Source of the DNA: Ligula intestinalis
Taxonomy: Eukaryota > Platyhelminthes > Cestoda > Diphyllobothriidea > Diphyllobothriidae
Assembly (NCBI GenBank): GCA_036362985.1
Contig: JAYGXS010000004.1
Coordinates: 48,624,386 to 48,688,385, forward strand
DNA length: 64,000 nucleotides
Direction of reading: 5' to 3'
Both the position numbers and the translations under genes were made by a program. Shown piece after piece: positions 33,690 to 45,941 of the stretch. Position 1 is the first letter of the stretch; each line of letters begins with the position of its first letter. Below the pieces are notes generated by a model. That model saw only the letters and a list, made by a program, of their open reading frames with translations. It did no database searches and was not told where the DNA came from.

Positions 33690-36600
33690 AAAATGGGTGA
33701 AATAGGCCAACCTACGTATATTTAAAGAAATACACATGCAAATAGAGAAAGGTAAAATGGCGGCTCGACTTGAAAAGTCCTCGGGGGCCAAAAAAATCGC
33801 CCTCACCTAGTTTTGTTAATTCTGCCACCACTACAGCCACTTCTTTTGCCTCTATTAATATAAGCCTTTGACTTTTCCTCACAGTCTCTTTGCTGATATG
33901 CATGCGATATCTACTGCTGCTCTACCTCCCATTTCTCTTACTAGTCTTTGTCGTTTCAAGTAACATTCCGTTTCTTCTACTCCTTTAAGGTATGATTATG
34001 TGAGCACTTATAAAACCAGAGTCTCGCCCAATCCTTGATCGACTTTCGTCAGTCATATTAGATATAAGGAACACAAAGAAAATAAGATAGAATACGCAGT
34101 GCGGTACGTCATCTCACGATATCTCGGATTTTATGCACATTATCTGCCCTCGCTAACTCAAAAATGCAAATTAATTAGCATATATTGTCGGTGTATACAC
34201 AACAGACTCACTGCTGGCCATCTGTTCATGCTAGTACTTGGTGGTTTGTCCACATGAGGAAGGTACGGTGTAAATATCTTCAGTAAAGGTGCCATTTATG
34301 TTTTGGGGCATAAGAATTATGAGGTCCTTTAAGGCCGAAATATGCTTCTTCTCCAAGTACAACACTTGAAGAGAACGCAATTGGTTACAAAACAAGCAAA
34401 AGGAGACGAGTTGGTAGAACAAGTTTAGATGCCTCCTCCCTCTGGGATGACGTTTTGGGCAGAAACCAACCACAATGGATGTTCGTGCTAAATTCCAGAA
34501 TTTTTAGCTTGGGTTAGGTGTAAGGTTAAGGACTTAAGAACTCCTTCCTATACAGCCCCCTTTAGACGCCTTAAAGGCTGACTTGAAGTGTGCAGTTGAA
34601 TGAAATTTTATTTTCCTCATTCGGAATAAGACAAACCTTGAGCTCTGGAACAATCGCAAAGGACTGAATTCCTTGAAATAGCGTATAATACAACTGCACC
34701 TTTGAATTTCTGCACCATCTGCCCTCCAATTACAGACTGCTCTATTCGATAGTCGAGAATTGCGCTCAATTAAGCTCCCGGTCAAATGGAAGTATTCGGC
34801 CCTCAAACAAATAGCTGCAAGCGGACGCAATGCTTCTAAAATATCGCATTAGCCTAGTCTACAATGCTTACGACTAACTCAGTAACTTTGAGAAGCATAG
34901 GCTTTTGTGGAAACATAGGCTTTATCAGTGAAATCACAATTCTGCTTCGTAAAAGGGGAGCCTATTGCTTAGAAGTCTGATACTCAATAAAAAAGGTAGC
35001 CAAATGCTAGCTGAACGTGAAATTTCATCTACCTAAACGTTTTCTCGAAGCACACTTCTATCTTCCCCCTAGTAGCTCCAGTTCAAGACACTCACAAACG
35101 GTCGCATAACGGCAAACAGTTAGTGCAAAACAAACACCCAAAAACCGAGCGAGCCAGAAAGGACAATTTTCGATTTATCTGCACCCTCGATGCCCGATCT
35201 GTTTAACTCGAAGCGCATCCCGACCTGGGCTTACCTTCTGTCGGGCTGATGCGAGCTAGTAAATCTGGAAAGGCCAACACAGACTCCCCTATGTTTGCTG
35301 GCAGTCCTTCTACAGAAAAAAGGGCTTATGTTAGGTATTTTTAGCTTCCAGACAAGTTTATTAATGTTGACTGAATAAACTGCACGTACAAGCATGCACG
35401 CGAGACTGTTTTACACGATTTCTTGCTCCAATTGGATGTATGTTTTATTCTAACCTATGAAAAACATCGTAGCATTTCCCGGAGATGGCAAAAAGACGGT
35501 GTCTGCCTTTGTGACCTTACTATACACCTCGCGACGGTCCGAGCGCACATTCTCATGCTCACTGCTCACGTGATCACTAGGCTTCGCCGCCACACCCCTG
35601 CAGTGATGGGTACGGACACACGCATGCGGGTATATTCCACCTGGAAATAAATATTGAGACGCCTCGTTTTTCTGTTACCTCCTCCCCTCCAGCCCTCTCC
35701 GCCACACCTTGTCCGAGCGACGCAAATTCTCGTCAGAACACGTATTTGCACGGGATCTGTGTCGCGGCAGGTGCTGTACAAGCAGCTGACCAGCACGGGG
35801 TCAGTGGCGACTTGTGCTCACTTCTAGGTGTACTTGACAGGGCCGCGTGGTAGATGTTCCGAGACAACACGGAAGACAGATGAGGGCGTAGTGGACGTTC
35901 TTCGGGTTGCGCTCCCATAACAACTGCTGCACATGGGGGGGGGGGTCGAGGTGGCACACCTAGGTACAGGCTCACACCGAATCAGTCACCTATGCGCCCG
36001 ATACCGTCTCCAGTCTTCTTGATTCTGTCTTGACCTCGTGCTAGGGCGGAAGGAAGTGCGGTAGATGCAATGCAAGTCTACTACTACAACTCTACTACTA
36101 CTCTGCACAACGACGCTATTGAGCAGACAGTGGACATCGTCAAAATAGACGATCGAACTGTCCGGTGTACTCGTTACTGCCATGCTAATATCCGGCCCAG
36201 TCCATCTTTATGGTGTATTAGTGCTGCTAACATTACGCCGGATCTAGCTGACCTCGATGATTTTGCGGAATTTACCTCCTCGCGTGTAAATATCTGTTAC
36301 AGCGGTTCTGGCCAGGTCGATCCAGCGACAGAAGTTGTACACAGAAGGTCCGAAAACCAACCCCCCTCACACATCCTGAAGAATTATCTAGAGTAAGGTT
36401 TTGTGTGTTGATGCCCTCTTCGATGCTTTCAGGCAGACGACGGCAGCAGCAAACTCACAGGATGAACGGCGAGAAAGATGCGGACTGACTACATTTTCCG
36501 TGACGTCGTTCGTCCTCTCTTTTGCTGAATTATTTTCAGCCAAGTCTCTTCGTCTCATGTGCCGTGGCTTTCGAAATATCTCTTGCTGTAGATCGGTAAT

Positions 36601-38609
36601 ATCGTCTGTGCTGTACGATAACTGACGTGAAAAGGAATAAAAATACAGAAACTGAGGCTCGAACTGTCCCTCATTATCATTGCATATTTGTATGCAAATC
36701 CACTAACTGTTAATCTGTACCCTGATCACGTGACTGAAACAGTTTTCTATTCTTAAAAAATTGAAATGTTTCTCTCTCTCTCGCCCTCCCTCTCCGCAGT
36801 ACGGACTTTGCGGGCTTCAATCAATTAAGTCAAGTGTGATCAGGTTATTTTCATGGGCTGCCTGAAGAGGATGCTAGTAAGTGCGAAGCGCTTGCGGTCT
36901 TGGTTTCTCAGCATCAACCTACCGTTGGCCTGGATTGCTAGTTAGGAGGTTCGACACAAAACCAATCTGGCACTCCCCAATGAAAGCCAAGAGCATACCA
37001 ATGTTGGCAATTTCAGACGACCCTGGAACCGACGTCCTGGACCCCGAACGCTAGGCCGAAACCGAGACCACAAACGTTAATTGACTGCGCGCTCGCTTGA
37101 AGGAGAGCGGAGCGGGGCCGAGAGGGCTGAACGTGGAGCTGGCCTTTGCCAATACGACTTACCCCCTCCCCCCCACTTTTAAATGCAAATAAGCTCGATT
37201 AGGGGGGTGAGGGTGGGCTGGTGCGGACACGGCATGCGACCATGCACGTATTTGCGCTGTCAAGTGCCAGTTTGAGGCTGGCGTAAACCTCTGCATAATC
37301 AAGCGGACCCCACGGGCTAACCTCCATCCGTTACGGGCTCGCGTGCGAAGGTATTTACCAGACTCCCCCCACAGACTTCCAAATGGCAGTTTCGCGTATC
37401 CAGACACCTGCCTTGGATGCAGGCATTGGTCAGAACCTGGGGTTTCGGGCCCTCAACAGTAATAGAAAAAGTAAATAGGGTAGATCTCGTATGACTGCTG
37501 AAGAGGAGAATGTACTGTGATAAATCTGCCTAAAATTAATATTCGTCTAGCACTACGTAAGAATTTTTTGGTCTTTCTTCAGTTAAAGGTGAGGCGGAAC
37601 AGGGCACAGACTCTAAAGTTTGGTAGTTCGGTCCTGACTGGGAACAAGTGACTTTGGCTCCCTGATCTCTCTGTTCCGTTGTCTGCTTTCGCAAAATAAT
37701 ATGTTTGTCTAAAAATTTGACCAAATTTGCTAATAATTGGTGGTCGCTCCGACACATTTTCTGCTTCACTCATAAAAACGTGTTGGTAAAACTGTTTTGT
37801 ATGGCCGCCTGAATATCTATTTTCCCCACCCAATTGTCTTATGTAATTTGTGGTTAATCATTTGGTTATTGGTTAGCGAGTGCAAATGTATACAAAATTG
37901 TCCTGGAAGTTATCAAAAATATTAAATTAAAGAAACTTACACTTGTTTCAATGTACTAAGTGGAATAAATTCCATTAAAATAAACTCCTGTTGCTCAGGA
38001 AACTGATATCTATTGAAGGAAATACAACCTCATATTGGCGAAATTTAACGAAAAAGGGGAAAGTCGGTTTACTATAAACGTAAAATTAGATTATTATCAT
38101 AAGTCAGCGGAAAGTAGGACCTCTAAAAACAGTCCTGCCAAAGTTTTTTTCATCAGTACACTAGCCTTGTAGTTATCTGAAAACCCTTACGTCTTCTTAT
38201 TCTGTCTGGCTTAGTCAACGTCACGTTGAAGACTTTCAAACGCGGACTATGGGAGATAGTAAGTAAAAACGTCCAATGACGACCTGCCATTACGAGGGGA
38301 ACTTTAGCGTCGTCTTTGACGGCAGTATTACTTCTGCAGGTGATGGATCCTAACCAATAATATCTAAACACCATAAAACGGCTAGATTACTTTGATCAAA
38401 CTGTTTGGCCATTTTCTTATCTTGAATCTAGTCAGATTTCGTCTAGTTCTTTGGCTAGATCCCTAGCTACAGTTTATTTAATTTTAATTTGCTTTTACAT
38501 AGACTTCGGGATTCACAAAGGCACTCGCGATACTACCCTTGTCCATATTGAACTAAGTACATATTTCCTCATGCATGGGCTTTTGACCAACAAAACGTGG
38601 GCTCGATCT
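33690..38609. other. unassigned DNA
   Basis: About 4.9 kb without a supported gene. Minor items: a GGGTTAGG-like patch (34503-34535), a poly-G run (about 35935), a (CT)n patch (36771-36783) and a 108-codon open frame (36070-36396). That frame has several cysteines but no recognised domain. Confidence 0.4.
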
Positions 38610-38692
38610 TTAAGTGCCACAGTCCTGTGGCTGAGTATGACTGTCGGATAACGGCTAAAATGTCCGAAATGGCCATTCCAGTCTTCCTCTCC
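38610..38692 (+). repeat. SINE family A, body fragment
   Basis: GAGTATGACTGTCGGATAACGG followed by TCCGAAATGGCCATTCCAGTC. The tRNA-like head is not recognisable. Confidence 0.6.
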
Positions 38693-39227
38693 GTCATCTT
38701 TGCCAGCAGTCCCTTCTGCACTCGAGTGATTGCTTAATCAGGTAAGTGGTCCTCGGACAGTAGTCGTAGCTCCGTTTTGTCAATGCGTCATTCTCCGGAA
38801 AGAGTGTAGCAGAAAGTGCTCAGGACAGCCTCCTGGCACACTGTGCTGTTTTGTAAGCCTAACCTCGTATGCAGGGTTTAGGTTTTCGATGCGAGGAAAT
38901 AACATATGCTGGGGGGCACCAAATGTACTTAAGTGTACAGATGCTGTAATCCTTCGCATTGTCCTGCCCTCAAGTACCGGGAAAAAGCACCGCCCTCCCC
39001 CTTGCGCTAAGGTTAAGGGGTTAGGGTTGAGCTTTTGTTTGGGGATGAGTTAGGATACGGAGGTGTTTACCTCTACTGAAATTTTGGCGCGAAACCAGAA
39101 GGAGAAGGATTTTTGTTCTCCCCAGCCTTACTGTTGTCCCCATATATCTGGAATTACAGTACTACCACGGAATTCGCGGAATTACGTTTGTAGCCCCCCA
39201 CGCATTTTGAAAATGCGCGAATTATAG

Positions 39228-39345
39228 ACGGACGGCTAACAGAGACCTACAAATACGTAGTTTTCTAGCTGTGTGGATTCGACTCCCACCGGGGCCACGA
39301 ATTGTTCACAACTTGGTCAGCTGAATTAGGCAAATGTCCTAAACC
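39228..39345 (+). repeat. tRNA-derived SINE, family B
   Basis: GTGTGGATTCGACTCCCACCG (B box region), GGGGCCACGAATTGTTCACA, then CAGCTGAATTAGGCAAATG. This 3' body is shared with copies at 39.5, 49.0 and 58.6 kb and differs from family A. The A box is eroded. Confidence 0.6.
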
Positions 39346-39494
39346 GTCCTAACAGTTAAGTGAGCCGTGTAGTCATTCTGGTGGATTCTAGATGATTGCC
39401 TAGGAAATCCTGCCTAGGCAGTCAGCTTGCCGTTTCCTAACGGTGGATCCCCAATGAACAGAAAGTTAGGTGGGTAAAGTAGATCCAAGTGTGG

Positions 39495-39603
39495 CTAAAT
39501 TCACGGCTCCCGATGAGCTGCGCAAAACGTTTTCCCTGCTGTGTGGGTTCAACTCCCATCGAGACCGCGAGTTTTTTACAATTGGGTCAACTGAATTAAA
39601 ACT
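39495..39603 (+). repeat. tRNA-derived SINE, family B, second copy
   Basis: GTGTGGGTTCAACTCCCATCG, GACCGCGAGTTTTTTACAAT, TGGGTCAACTGAATTAA. About 265 bp downstream of the previous copy in the same orientation. Confidence 0.6.
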
Positions 39604-39644
39604 TGATGTTAGAACCTACATTCCCCATAAAAAAAATATTTGCT

Positions 39645-39850
39645 GTGTCTTAACCCTAACATTAAACTAAGCTGCAACCTTAAAAGCTTAACCCTTAGCA
39701 TAATTCTGACCCTAACCCAAACTCTAACTCTACCCCAAACTTTAAACCTAACTCTTATCGCGAGCCTAAATTTAATTTCCCTGGAATTCGGCGTCAAGGC
39801 ACATGTACAGTGGACGGTTCCCGTTTCCGTGTTCTCTTTAGGCGGTCACA
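39645..39850 (+). repeat. telomere-like repeat with conserved flank
   Basis: CTTAACCCTAACATTAAAC, CTTAACCCTTAGC, CTGACCCTAACCC, CTAACTCTACCCC, then TTTCCCTGGAATTCGGCG, CAAGGCACATGTACAGTGG and TTCCCGTTTCCGTGTTCTC. One of the clearest copies for defining the non-telomeric flank. Confidence 0.65.
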
Positions 39851-40056
39851 CAAGTCCTTCTTACTCAGTATAGTACTATAAAATGCATGCATTAAAATAA
39901 TGTATGCGCATGTATGCGTATGGTCTGTCAACTGGAACGCGCACGTGTCTTCTCTGCAACACTGAACTCTCGTGAGCGCAATTACTGAGAAACCTTGCGT
40001 CCCATATTACTATTTTTCTTCCTTACAAAACTCGATAAATTCTCTATGTCTTGCAG

Positions 40057-40590
40057 GCAGGTATGTAGTGTACCTATATTAAAAAGAAGTTAAACGTTCC
40101 GACAATAAAGAATTCAGTAGCCAAAGTCGAAATACACGAACAAGTCTGCGGATTACATTAGCTGGAACCACGAATTTGAAGTATCATGTTGCCCGAGAAA
40201 AATAGAAGAAGTCATGAAGCCGCAGATTCAGAGGTACGCATTGTTGGGGCATTACTGAGCCGGTATGCCCAGGGCATCACGTTTTTGTTTTCCTCGTCTT
40301 CGATACAATCTGTTTCGCTCACACGCAGGTATGCATCGTGCATAAATTACAAAGAAATTAAATCTTCAGGTAATAAATAATGCTGTAATGAACTGTGCGC
40401 AGTCAAAGCACACGAAAAAGTCTGCGTATTCCGTACGCTGGATCCGTGAATAGGAATTGTTAGGTTCCACAAAAACAACACATTAATTCGTGAAAACACA
40501 GATTCAGAGGGGCGAGATTTCGGTTTATTACTGCGCGTGTATTCATCGAACCTTTGCTTTCCTCCTCTTTCTCGTACACATATTTTTTAT
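40057..40590 (+). repeat. tandem repeat, two units of about 268 bp
   Basis: Unit 1 starts with GCAGGTATGT at 40057 and unit 2 with GCAGGTATGC at 40325. In both, CGAACAAGTCTGCGGATT- and GAAAAAGTCTGCGTATT-like segments, a TAGCTGGAACC/CGCTGGATCC segment, and an 'AGATTCAGAGG' segment follow in the same order. A partial unit may precede at 39.96-40.05 kb. Confidence 0.65.
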
Positions 40591-40782
40591 CTCCACTTCC
40601 CTTTTTTCTAGTCTAGTCTACACCGAAGTTTTCGATCATTTCTGCTCGCTCTCCGAGTGAGGAGGGGGGGGAACAGGGAAGGCCTTGGAGGGGGGGAGTT
40701 GTACTTGGCCTTGTTCCTATTTGTGCGCAGCTGCAGACGACAACTGACGCCTGCCATCCCCTCTCCTTCTTGGATGAGCGGA

Positions 40783-40799
40783 GGGGGGGGGGGGGGGGG
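40783..40799 (+). repeat. poly-G run of 17
   Basis: Lies immediately before the 852-bp tandem array. Confidence 0.9.
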
Positions 40800-40814
40800 C
40801 ACCACTGTGACGAG

Positions 40815-42516
40815 GCGGGGCACGCCTGTTTGCTGTCATCACCCTGTCAGTTGGGAGGGGAATGGAATTGGTGGCTCGACTTCGTTCGCGGCTACGTGGA
40901 GAGAACGTCCACGCGCGAAGATACGCTCAACTAGTAGGCATAGAAACGTTCGACGTTTGCCTGATAAACTGGTAGTGTTTTAGAAATAATTCCAGGTATC
41001 CGCAGAAAACAGGGATTATAATGACACAAAACTGATGCGGTAACAGAAAATACCTACCTACAAGGTATTCATTACATAAAATAGCGGTCATAAAGTGGCA
41101 AGCTGAAAAGTTTATTAGCTGTCAGTAGCAATTAGGCCTTTTTGCATTCCAACCACTCTGTTGAATGATTTGCTATTATTTGGGCCTAAAAATTCCATTC
41201 TGCAAAACAATATTTTCCTTTGCAAGCTATTGCTGATATAAACGTTCCTACCTGGGGCACAGGAGACTGGCGCACACAGTACACTAGCTATGTTTTCCGG
41301 ATAGTAACCATGCTGTCGGCTATGGGCGCGCACTCGGATCATACCGCAGTAGCAAAATACTACCTTTTCTTACGTCGGCTGCTACCGACCGGGGTTTTAT
41401 CCCGCTCCAGAAGTAACTGCATAATGAACCAGTGTAATTCATGATCTATGCTCACCGAATCAACACTCAGTACCAGTTGTTTAGTGGGTTATCGAGCTAT
41501 ACGTCATCTTTTGGGCTGATACCACCGTGACTGTCTGCTTTTATCTAAGTACCACTTCACAAAGAGGTTGAGAGTGATCACGTCAACAACTGCCTCATTT
41601 CCGAGTCAAACTACGAATTGGCGATGACTTCTCACCGCATCCCCACAGGAACTGTCTCCGACCGGGGCGATGCATGCCTCTTTGCTGTCATCACCCTGTC
41701 AGTTGGGAGGGAAGTAGTATTGGTTGCTCGACTTCGTTCGCGGCTACGCTGAGCGAAAGTCCACACGCGAAGATACTCTCTATTTTTAGACCCAGAAACG
41801 TCTGCTGATCGTCTGGTAAACCAACAGTATTTTAGAAATAACCACAATTATCTCCAGAAAGCAGCGATTTTCAATAGTACAAAGCTGTTGCGGTAACCAC
41901 CCTCCCGCGGTTCATGAGGATAATAATACTTCGAAAGTATTCATTACAATAAAACTGCCATAAAATGAAACGATGAAAACAGTAAAAGTTACGCTTCGGT
42001 GCTTCCCAACCACTCTGTTGAATGATCCGTTATGTTTTGTGCCGACAAAATAGATTCTGCAAAACAATGTTTTCATTGACAAGCTAGTAACGATGTAAAC
42101 GTTCCTAAATAGAACACTGGCTTACCCAACACACTACCGATTTTCCCGGATATTAACCATGCTGTTGACTATAAGCACACACTGGGATCATACCGTAGTA
42201 GTAAAATACTAATTTTCCTTCCAGCGAGTGCTATATCCGGCTCTGGAATGCACTACCGAATGAATCTGTACGGCCCATAATATATGCTCACCGGCTAAAC
42301 ACTAAGTAATCATTTTTCAGTGGATATCATTCAGCAGCATGGAGGACCATCGGACCCCAGGTCTTCTTTCGGGCTGATCCCATCGCGACTGTTTGTTTTT
42401 ATCTAAGTGCCACCTCGCAATGAGGTTGGAACTGCTCAAGTCGACAACTGGCCAGTTCCGGGTCAAAGGACGGCTTGGCAATGACTCTTCGCCGCACCCC
42501 CACAGAAACTGTCTCC
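40815..42516 (+). repeat. tandem repeat, two units of about 852 bp
   Basis: TTGCTGTCATCACCCTGTCA occurs at about 40830 and 41682. Many blocks recur at the same offset: CTCGACTTCGTTCGCGGCTA, CCAACCACTCTGTTGAATGA, TTCTGCAAAACAAT, AACCATGCTGT, TATGCTCACCG, and CCCCACAGRAACTGTCTCC at each unit's end. Divergence is moderate. A short related piece (GCACGCCTGTTTGTTATCA) occurs near 57268. No protein-coding content is recognised. Confidence 0.8.
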
Positions 42517-43259
42517 ACTCGACGGTTGCTCTCCGCAGTCTAGAAAATTTTCTCTGACAAGGTCGCAGTATGCTCCAGAGACGCCGCCATTGAACAACCA
42601 ATCAGAAAACGCAAGCATTGTCCTCAAATCTATAACTCAAATGATAAGTAATATCCAAAAAGCTAGTTTGAAAATTTTCTGCGGACGAGGTAGGCAGCTG
42701 TGACGAAGTTAGCCTCTTAGTATGGTAGGTGGCCTAACTGATAAAATCCGAGGATTTCTACAAGAAAGTCCATGGTATGCAGAAATAGTCAAAGCTACAT
42801 TCTCCAAACTCTAATGTATCAAAGCAAACCTCCTAATAACATAGAAGATATACTGTGGGTTACCAGTTAGTATTGTGTGGTAAAGGAAAAGTTGTATCTT
42901 TTAGCGAACAACAGAAAATTCCTAAGAAGTGAAAAATCGGGCCTACTAAGATAACTGAAATTTTAAATGTTGAAGTAGTCTGTTCATGCAAAAAAACCGA
43001 GTGAATAAAGTAGCACAAGCATAATTACGCCTAAAAATTGTGCTTTGGTGAAATTTTCAGATAAGTGTGCTCCCATATTGCGCGCAATGTAAATTATCGT
43101 ATATTCCGGAGTCAGAGCAGCACTAGAACGCGGAGTGCACATGACACACCAGCATTTCCAGTTGTTCAGCGAAAATTCCCATTTCTACGATTTAAAAGTC
43201 GTGTTGGCAAACGATCGTTTTTGGTCATTCATCGTCAGGCCAGTACATGACATGGGGAA
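42517..43259. other. unassigned DNA downstream of the tandem array
   Basis: AT-rich, no gene supported. The 43.20-43.29 kb part contains ATCGTCAGG and GGTTAGGG motifs that may mark the 3' end of the adjacent PLE. Confidence 0.4.
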
Positions 43260-45607
43260 TAAAATTGGTCAATTAATTACAGCCTTTATATAATCGTCAG
43301 GTTAGGGAAGGAGGGAGGGGGAGGAAAAGGGTGAGGGTAATTAAGCAGCTGAGAGCTCCCTCGTCTCCTGAACGTGGGCGCCTGCGCTGGTAGGACGCTG
43401 GTTGCCATGCCCAGATGAGACAGGGGTGATGTTCTCGCGGTCCGCGGATTGAGTTCTGTATGTTAGCCACGCAGTTTGCGCCTGAATATTCTCCGTAGCT
43501 TCGGCTTCTTTGGCTTCAGTAGGTGTTGGATTTCCGCGTGCAGTCGGCCAAGGGAGGCCGATGGCTTGAACCAGCGCCTTTTGACAGCATAAAATGGGAT
43601 TTTGCTAGCCGGATTGCCACTGCTTCTGCTGTGGCTAACACCCGTTTGCGCAGGCCTTTGGAGAAGTGCGTTGGCGTGCGGCATATGACCCGAAAGGCTT
43701 TACTCGCGTCCACTTGGTGGTTTGTATCAATTAGGTGGGCGAGGATTGAGCTTTAGGTCGGTCTATTCTCCCCTCTGCTGAGCCAAGCTGGTATGTGCTC
43801 GCGCATTCTCTTCTCCAGACGTCGCGTTGCTCGGCCAATATAGCCCGCTCCACAGGAGCAGGTGAACAAATAGATGCACATAGATGTGGCCTGAAACGGT
43901 AGTCTGTCCTTACCTCCCATTCGTAGAAGGGGAGAGTTAGTGAAGAGAACCCGCAAGTTTGCAGCCGGGAAGGCATTCATAACCGCTGTCCTCAGGCGCC
44001 TTCTTACTAGTTCACTCGTTGCGTCTCCAATAAACGGCAGTCTTATAAACAGACCGTTCTTTTTCGCCGTTGAAATTGCAACCTTTGGGGCTCGTTCCTT
44101 GATGTTCTGAAGGATGAACCGTTCCGGATAACCGTTTTCTTGAAGTGTGTCCTTTAGGTGCTGCAATCCTACTTCCACTATTTCAGGAGAGCAGATACGG
44201 CGTATTCTGGCTGCTATTCCCTGGACTAAATTCCGTTTGACGTTAAGGAAGACGAAACTGTGCAAATTAACGTATTGCCCAGTCCAGGTTTTCTTTCTAA
44301 ATAGTCAGCGTTGTATCGAGCCATCTTCTTGTCTGTGTAAGAGGACGCCCAGGAAAGCGAGTCCCTCGTTCGCCTCTGTTTCCACTGTAAATGTGAGTGC
44401 TGTGTGGGCGGTATTAAATTTTTGGACTAGACCATCGATATCAGCGGTCTTCTTTGTCAGGCAAAAGATGTCGTCCACATATCGACCATAGAACTTAAGG
44501 TCATTGATAGTGTCTTTGAGCTTCGTTTCCTCGATCTTGCCCATGAAGACATTTGCCAGGAATGGTCCAAGTGGTAAGCTCATGGCCACTCCGTCAATTC
44601 GCCTGTATAGCCGGCCATTACAGATAAACTGTACATTTTGTGTACAGCATGTCAGTAGATCTTTCAGCCGCTCCACTGTCATCCCTATATGGTAGTGTGT
44701 TTCCCGTATGAAGTCGCATAGATATTCTATGGTTTCAACTACCGGGACGTTGATGAACAGTGAGGATACATCTAATGACAGCATAATCGTTTCGCCAATA
44801 TTAGTCTCCTTGACAGCCTCCACGAATTCAAACGTGTCTTTCAGGCTTCTTGGGTACAAGCGGCTCTGAAGTGTTTTTAACTTTTCGGCAAGCCATTTTG
44901 CCACGGCGTGGTACGGTGAGTTTCTCATGTCCAAGATCGGACGGAGTGGCACACCTTGTTTATGGATTTTCGGAAGGCCATACATTCTTGGTATTGTAGT
45001 ACCAACCGGCCTTAGTTCCTCCAGCTCCTTGTCTGATAAACGACCTTCTTTGTGCAGCTCTTTTAGTAACTTTGTCAGTTTGTCTTCAACAGCTTCAGTC
45101 CTGTCCTTGTCTTTATCGGATTTTGAAAGTTTTGTGCGATTTGATTATATTTCTTCAAGTTTTGTCACATAATCTTTCTTGTCCATCAACACAATCCCCG
45201 AACCCTTGTCTGGCCTTGTAATTAATATGTTTTCATTTCGGCGCAGCTCCTTGAGACTATCGAGATGAGCCTTGGTCAGGAGGCCTATGGATTTTGGAGC
45301 CTTTCTTAAGTATTTATGACAGCAATTGACAAGAGTCGATTTCAGGTAATCAACTTCCATGGCATCTGAGGGTTTTAGGTCCGAGGTCTGACTGAAGAGA
45401 CTCTCAAATTGTATTTCCAGGTCTAGCTGTTTTTGTTTCCGTTGTGGCACGCAAAACTTAGGACCAAGAGATAATACTTCTAGGAGCGTCTTGTTAAGAT
45501 GTAGTGACGAAAGGTTATGCACGTATTGCTCCGGATTGTTCGGAAGCCCTGTCTGTGCTTTCACTGTTTGGAGACTTCGTAGGAGCTTGGTCCTTTAACC
45601 TCAGTTT
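43260..45607 (-). mobile_element. Penelope-like retroelement, near full-length but inactivated
   Basis: A single minus-strand coding line runs from about 45595 to 43463, followed by a 3' untranslated region that probably ends near 43.26 kb. It encodes an RT followed by a GIY-YIG endonuclease, the defining architecture of PLEs. On its 5' side (45608) the sequence switches into an inverted piece of itself. PLE copies are known to carry partial tandem or inverted copies at their 5' side, so the junction fits normal PLE integration. Other PLE relics in the window (12, 25-27 kb) have clearly different GIY-YIG sequences, so at least three lineages are present. I could not define target duplications. 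Confidence 0.85.
43463..45600 (-). pseudogene. PLE reverse transcriptase-GIY-YIG protein, broken by stops
   Basis: The N-terminal part (45564-45148) includes the PLE block RPDKGSGIVLMDKKDYV. RT follows: MYGLPKIHKQGVPLRPI (44985 downward), palm aspartate in MLSLDVSSLFINVPV, SLPLGPFLANVFMG, catalytic YVDD at 44470-44481, then LGVLLHRQEDGSI. The endonuclease has CIYLFTCSCGAGYIGRATRR and REHIPAWLSRGENRP. Three stops interrupt the same frame: TAA 45145-45147, TGA 44305-44307 and TAA 43753-43755. Beyond the last, the frame continues with DASKAFRVICRTPTHFSKGL and then shifts frame near 43600. An upstream stop (45595-45597) and the junction at 45608 remove the protein's first part. Catalytic residues are otherwise present, so decay looks recent. 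Confidence 0.85.
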
Positions 45608-45941
45608 GCCCCAAAGGTTGCAATTGCAACGGCGAAAAAGAAAGGTCTGTTTATAAGACTGCCGTTTATTGGAGACGCAACGAGTGAACTAGTAAGAAGG
45701 CGCCTGAGGACAGCGGTTATGAATGCCTTCCCGGCTGCAAACTTGCGGGTTCTCTTAACTAACTCTCCCCTTCTACGAATGGGAGGTAAGGACAGACTAC
45801 CGTTTCAGGCCACATCTATGTGCATCTATTCGTTCACCTGCTCCTGTGGAGCGGGCTATATTGGCCGAACAACGCGACGTCTGGAGAAGAGAATGCGCGA
45901 GCACATACCAGCTTGGCTCAGCAGAGGGGAGAATAGACCGA
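45608..45941 (+). mobile_element. inverted 334-bp partial PLE copy
   Basis: Reverse-complement match to 43758-44091 from end to end, with about a few percent difference and no visible indel, since both arms are exactly 334 bp. It encodes the GIY-YIG segment again (KVAIATAKKKGLFIRLPF, CIYSFTCSCGAGYIGRTTRR, SRGENRP) and stops right after. The shared edges are GCCCCAAAGG on the inner side and AGAATAGACCGA on the outer side. Neither arm extends past these points, so the breakpoints are sharp. Confidence 0.85.

Noticed and set aside
36070..36396. 108-codon plus frame with several cysteines
   Set aside because: I considered an immunoglobulin-like exon, but the cysteine spacing and the tryptophan context do not fit.
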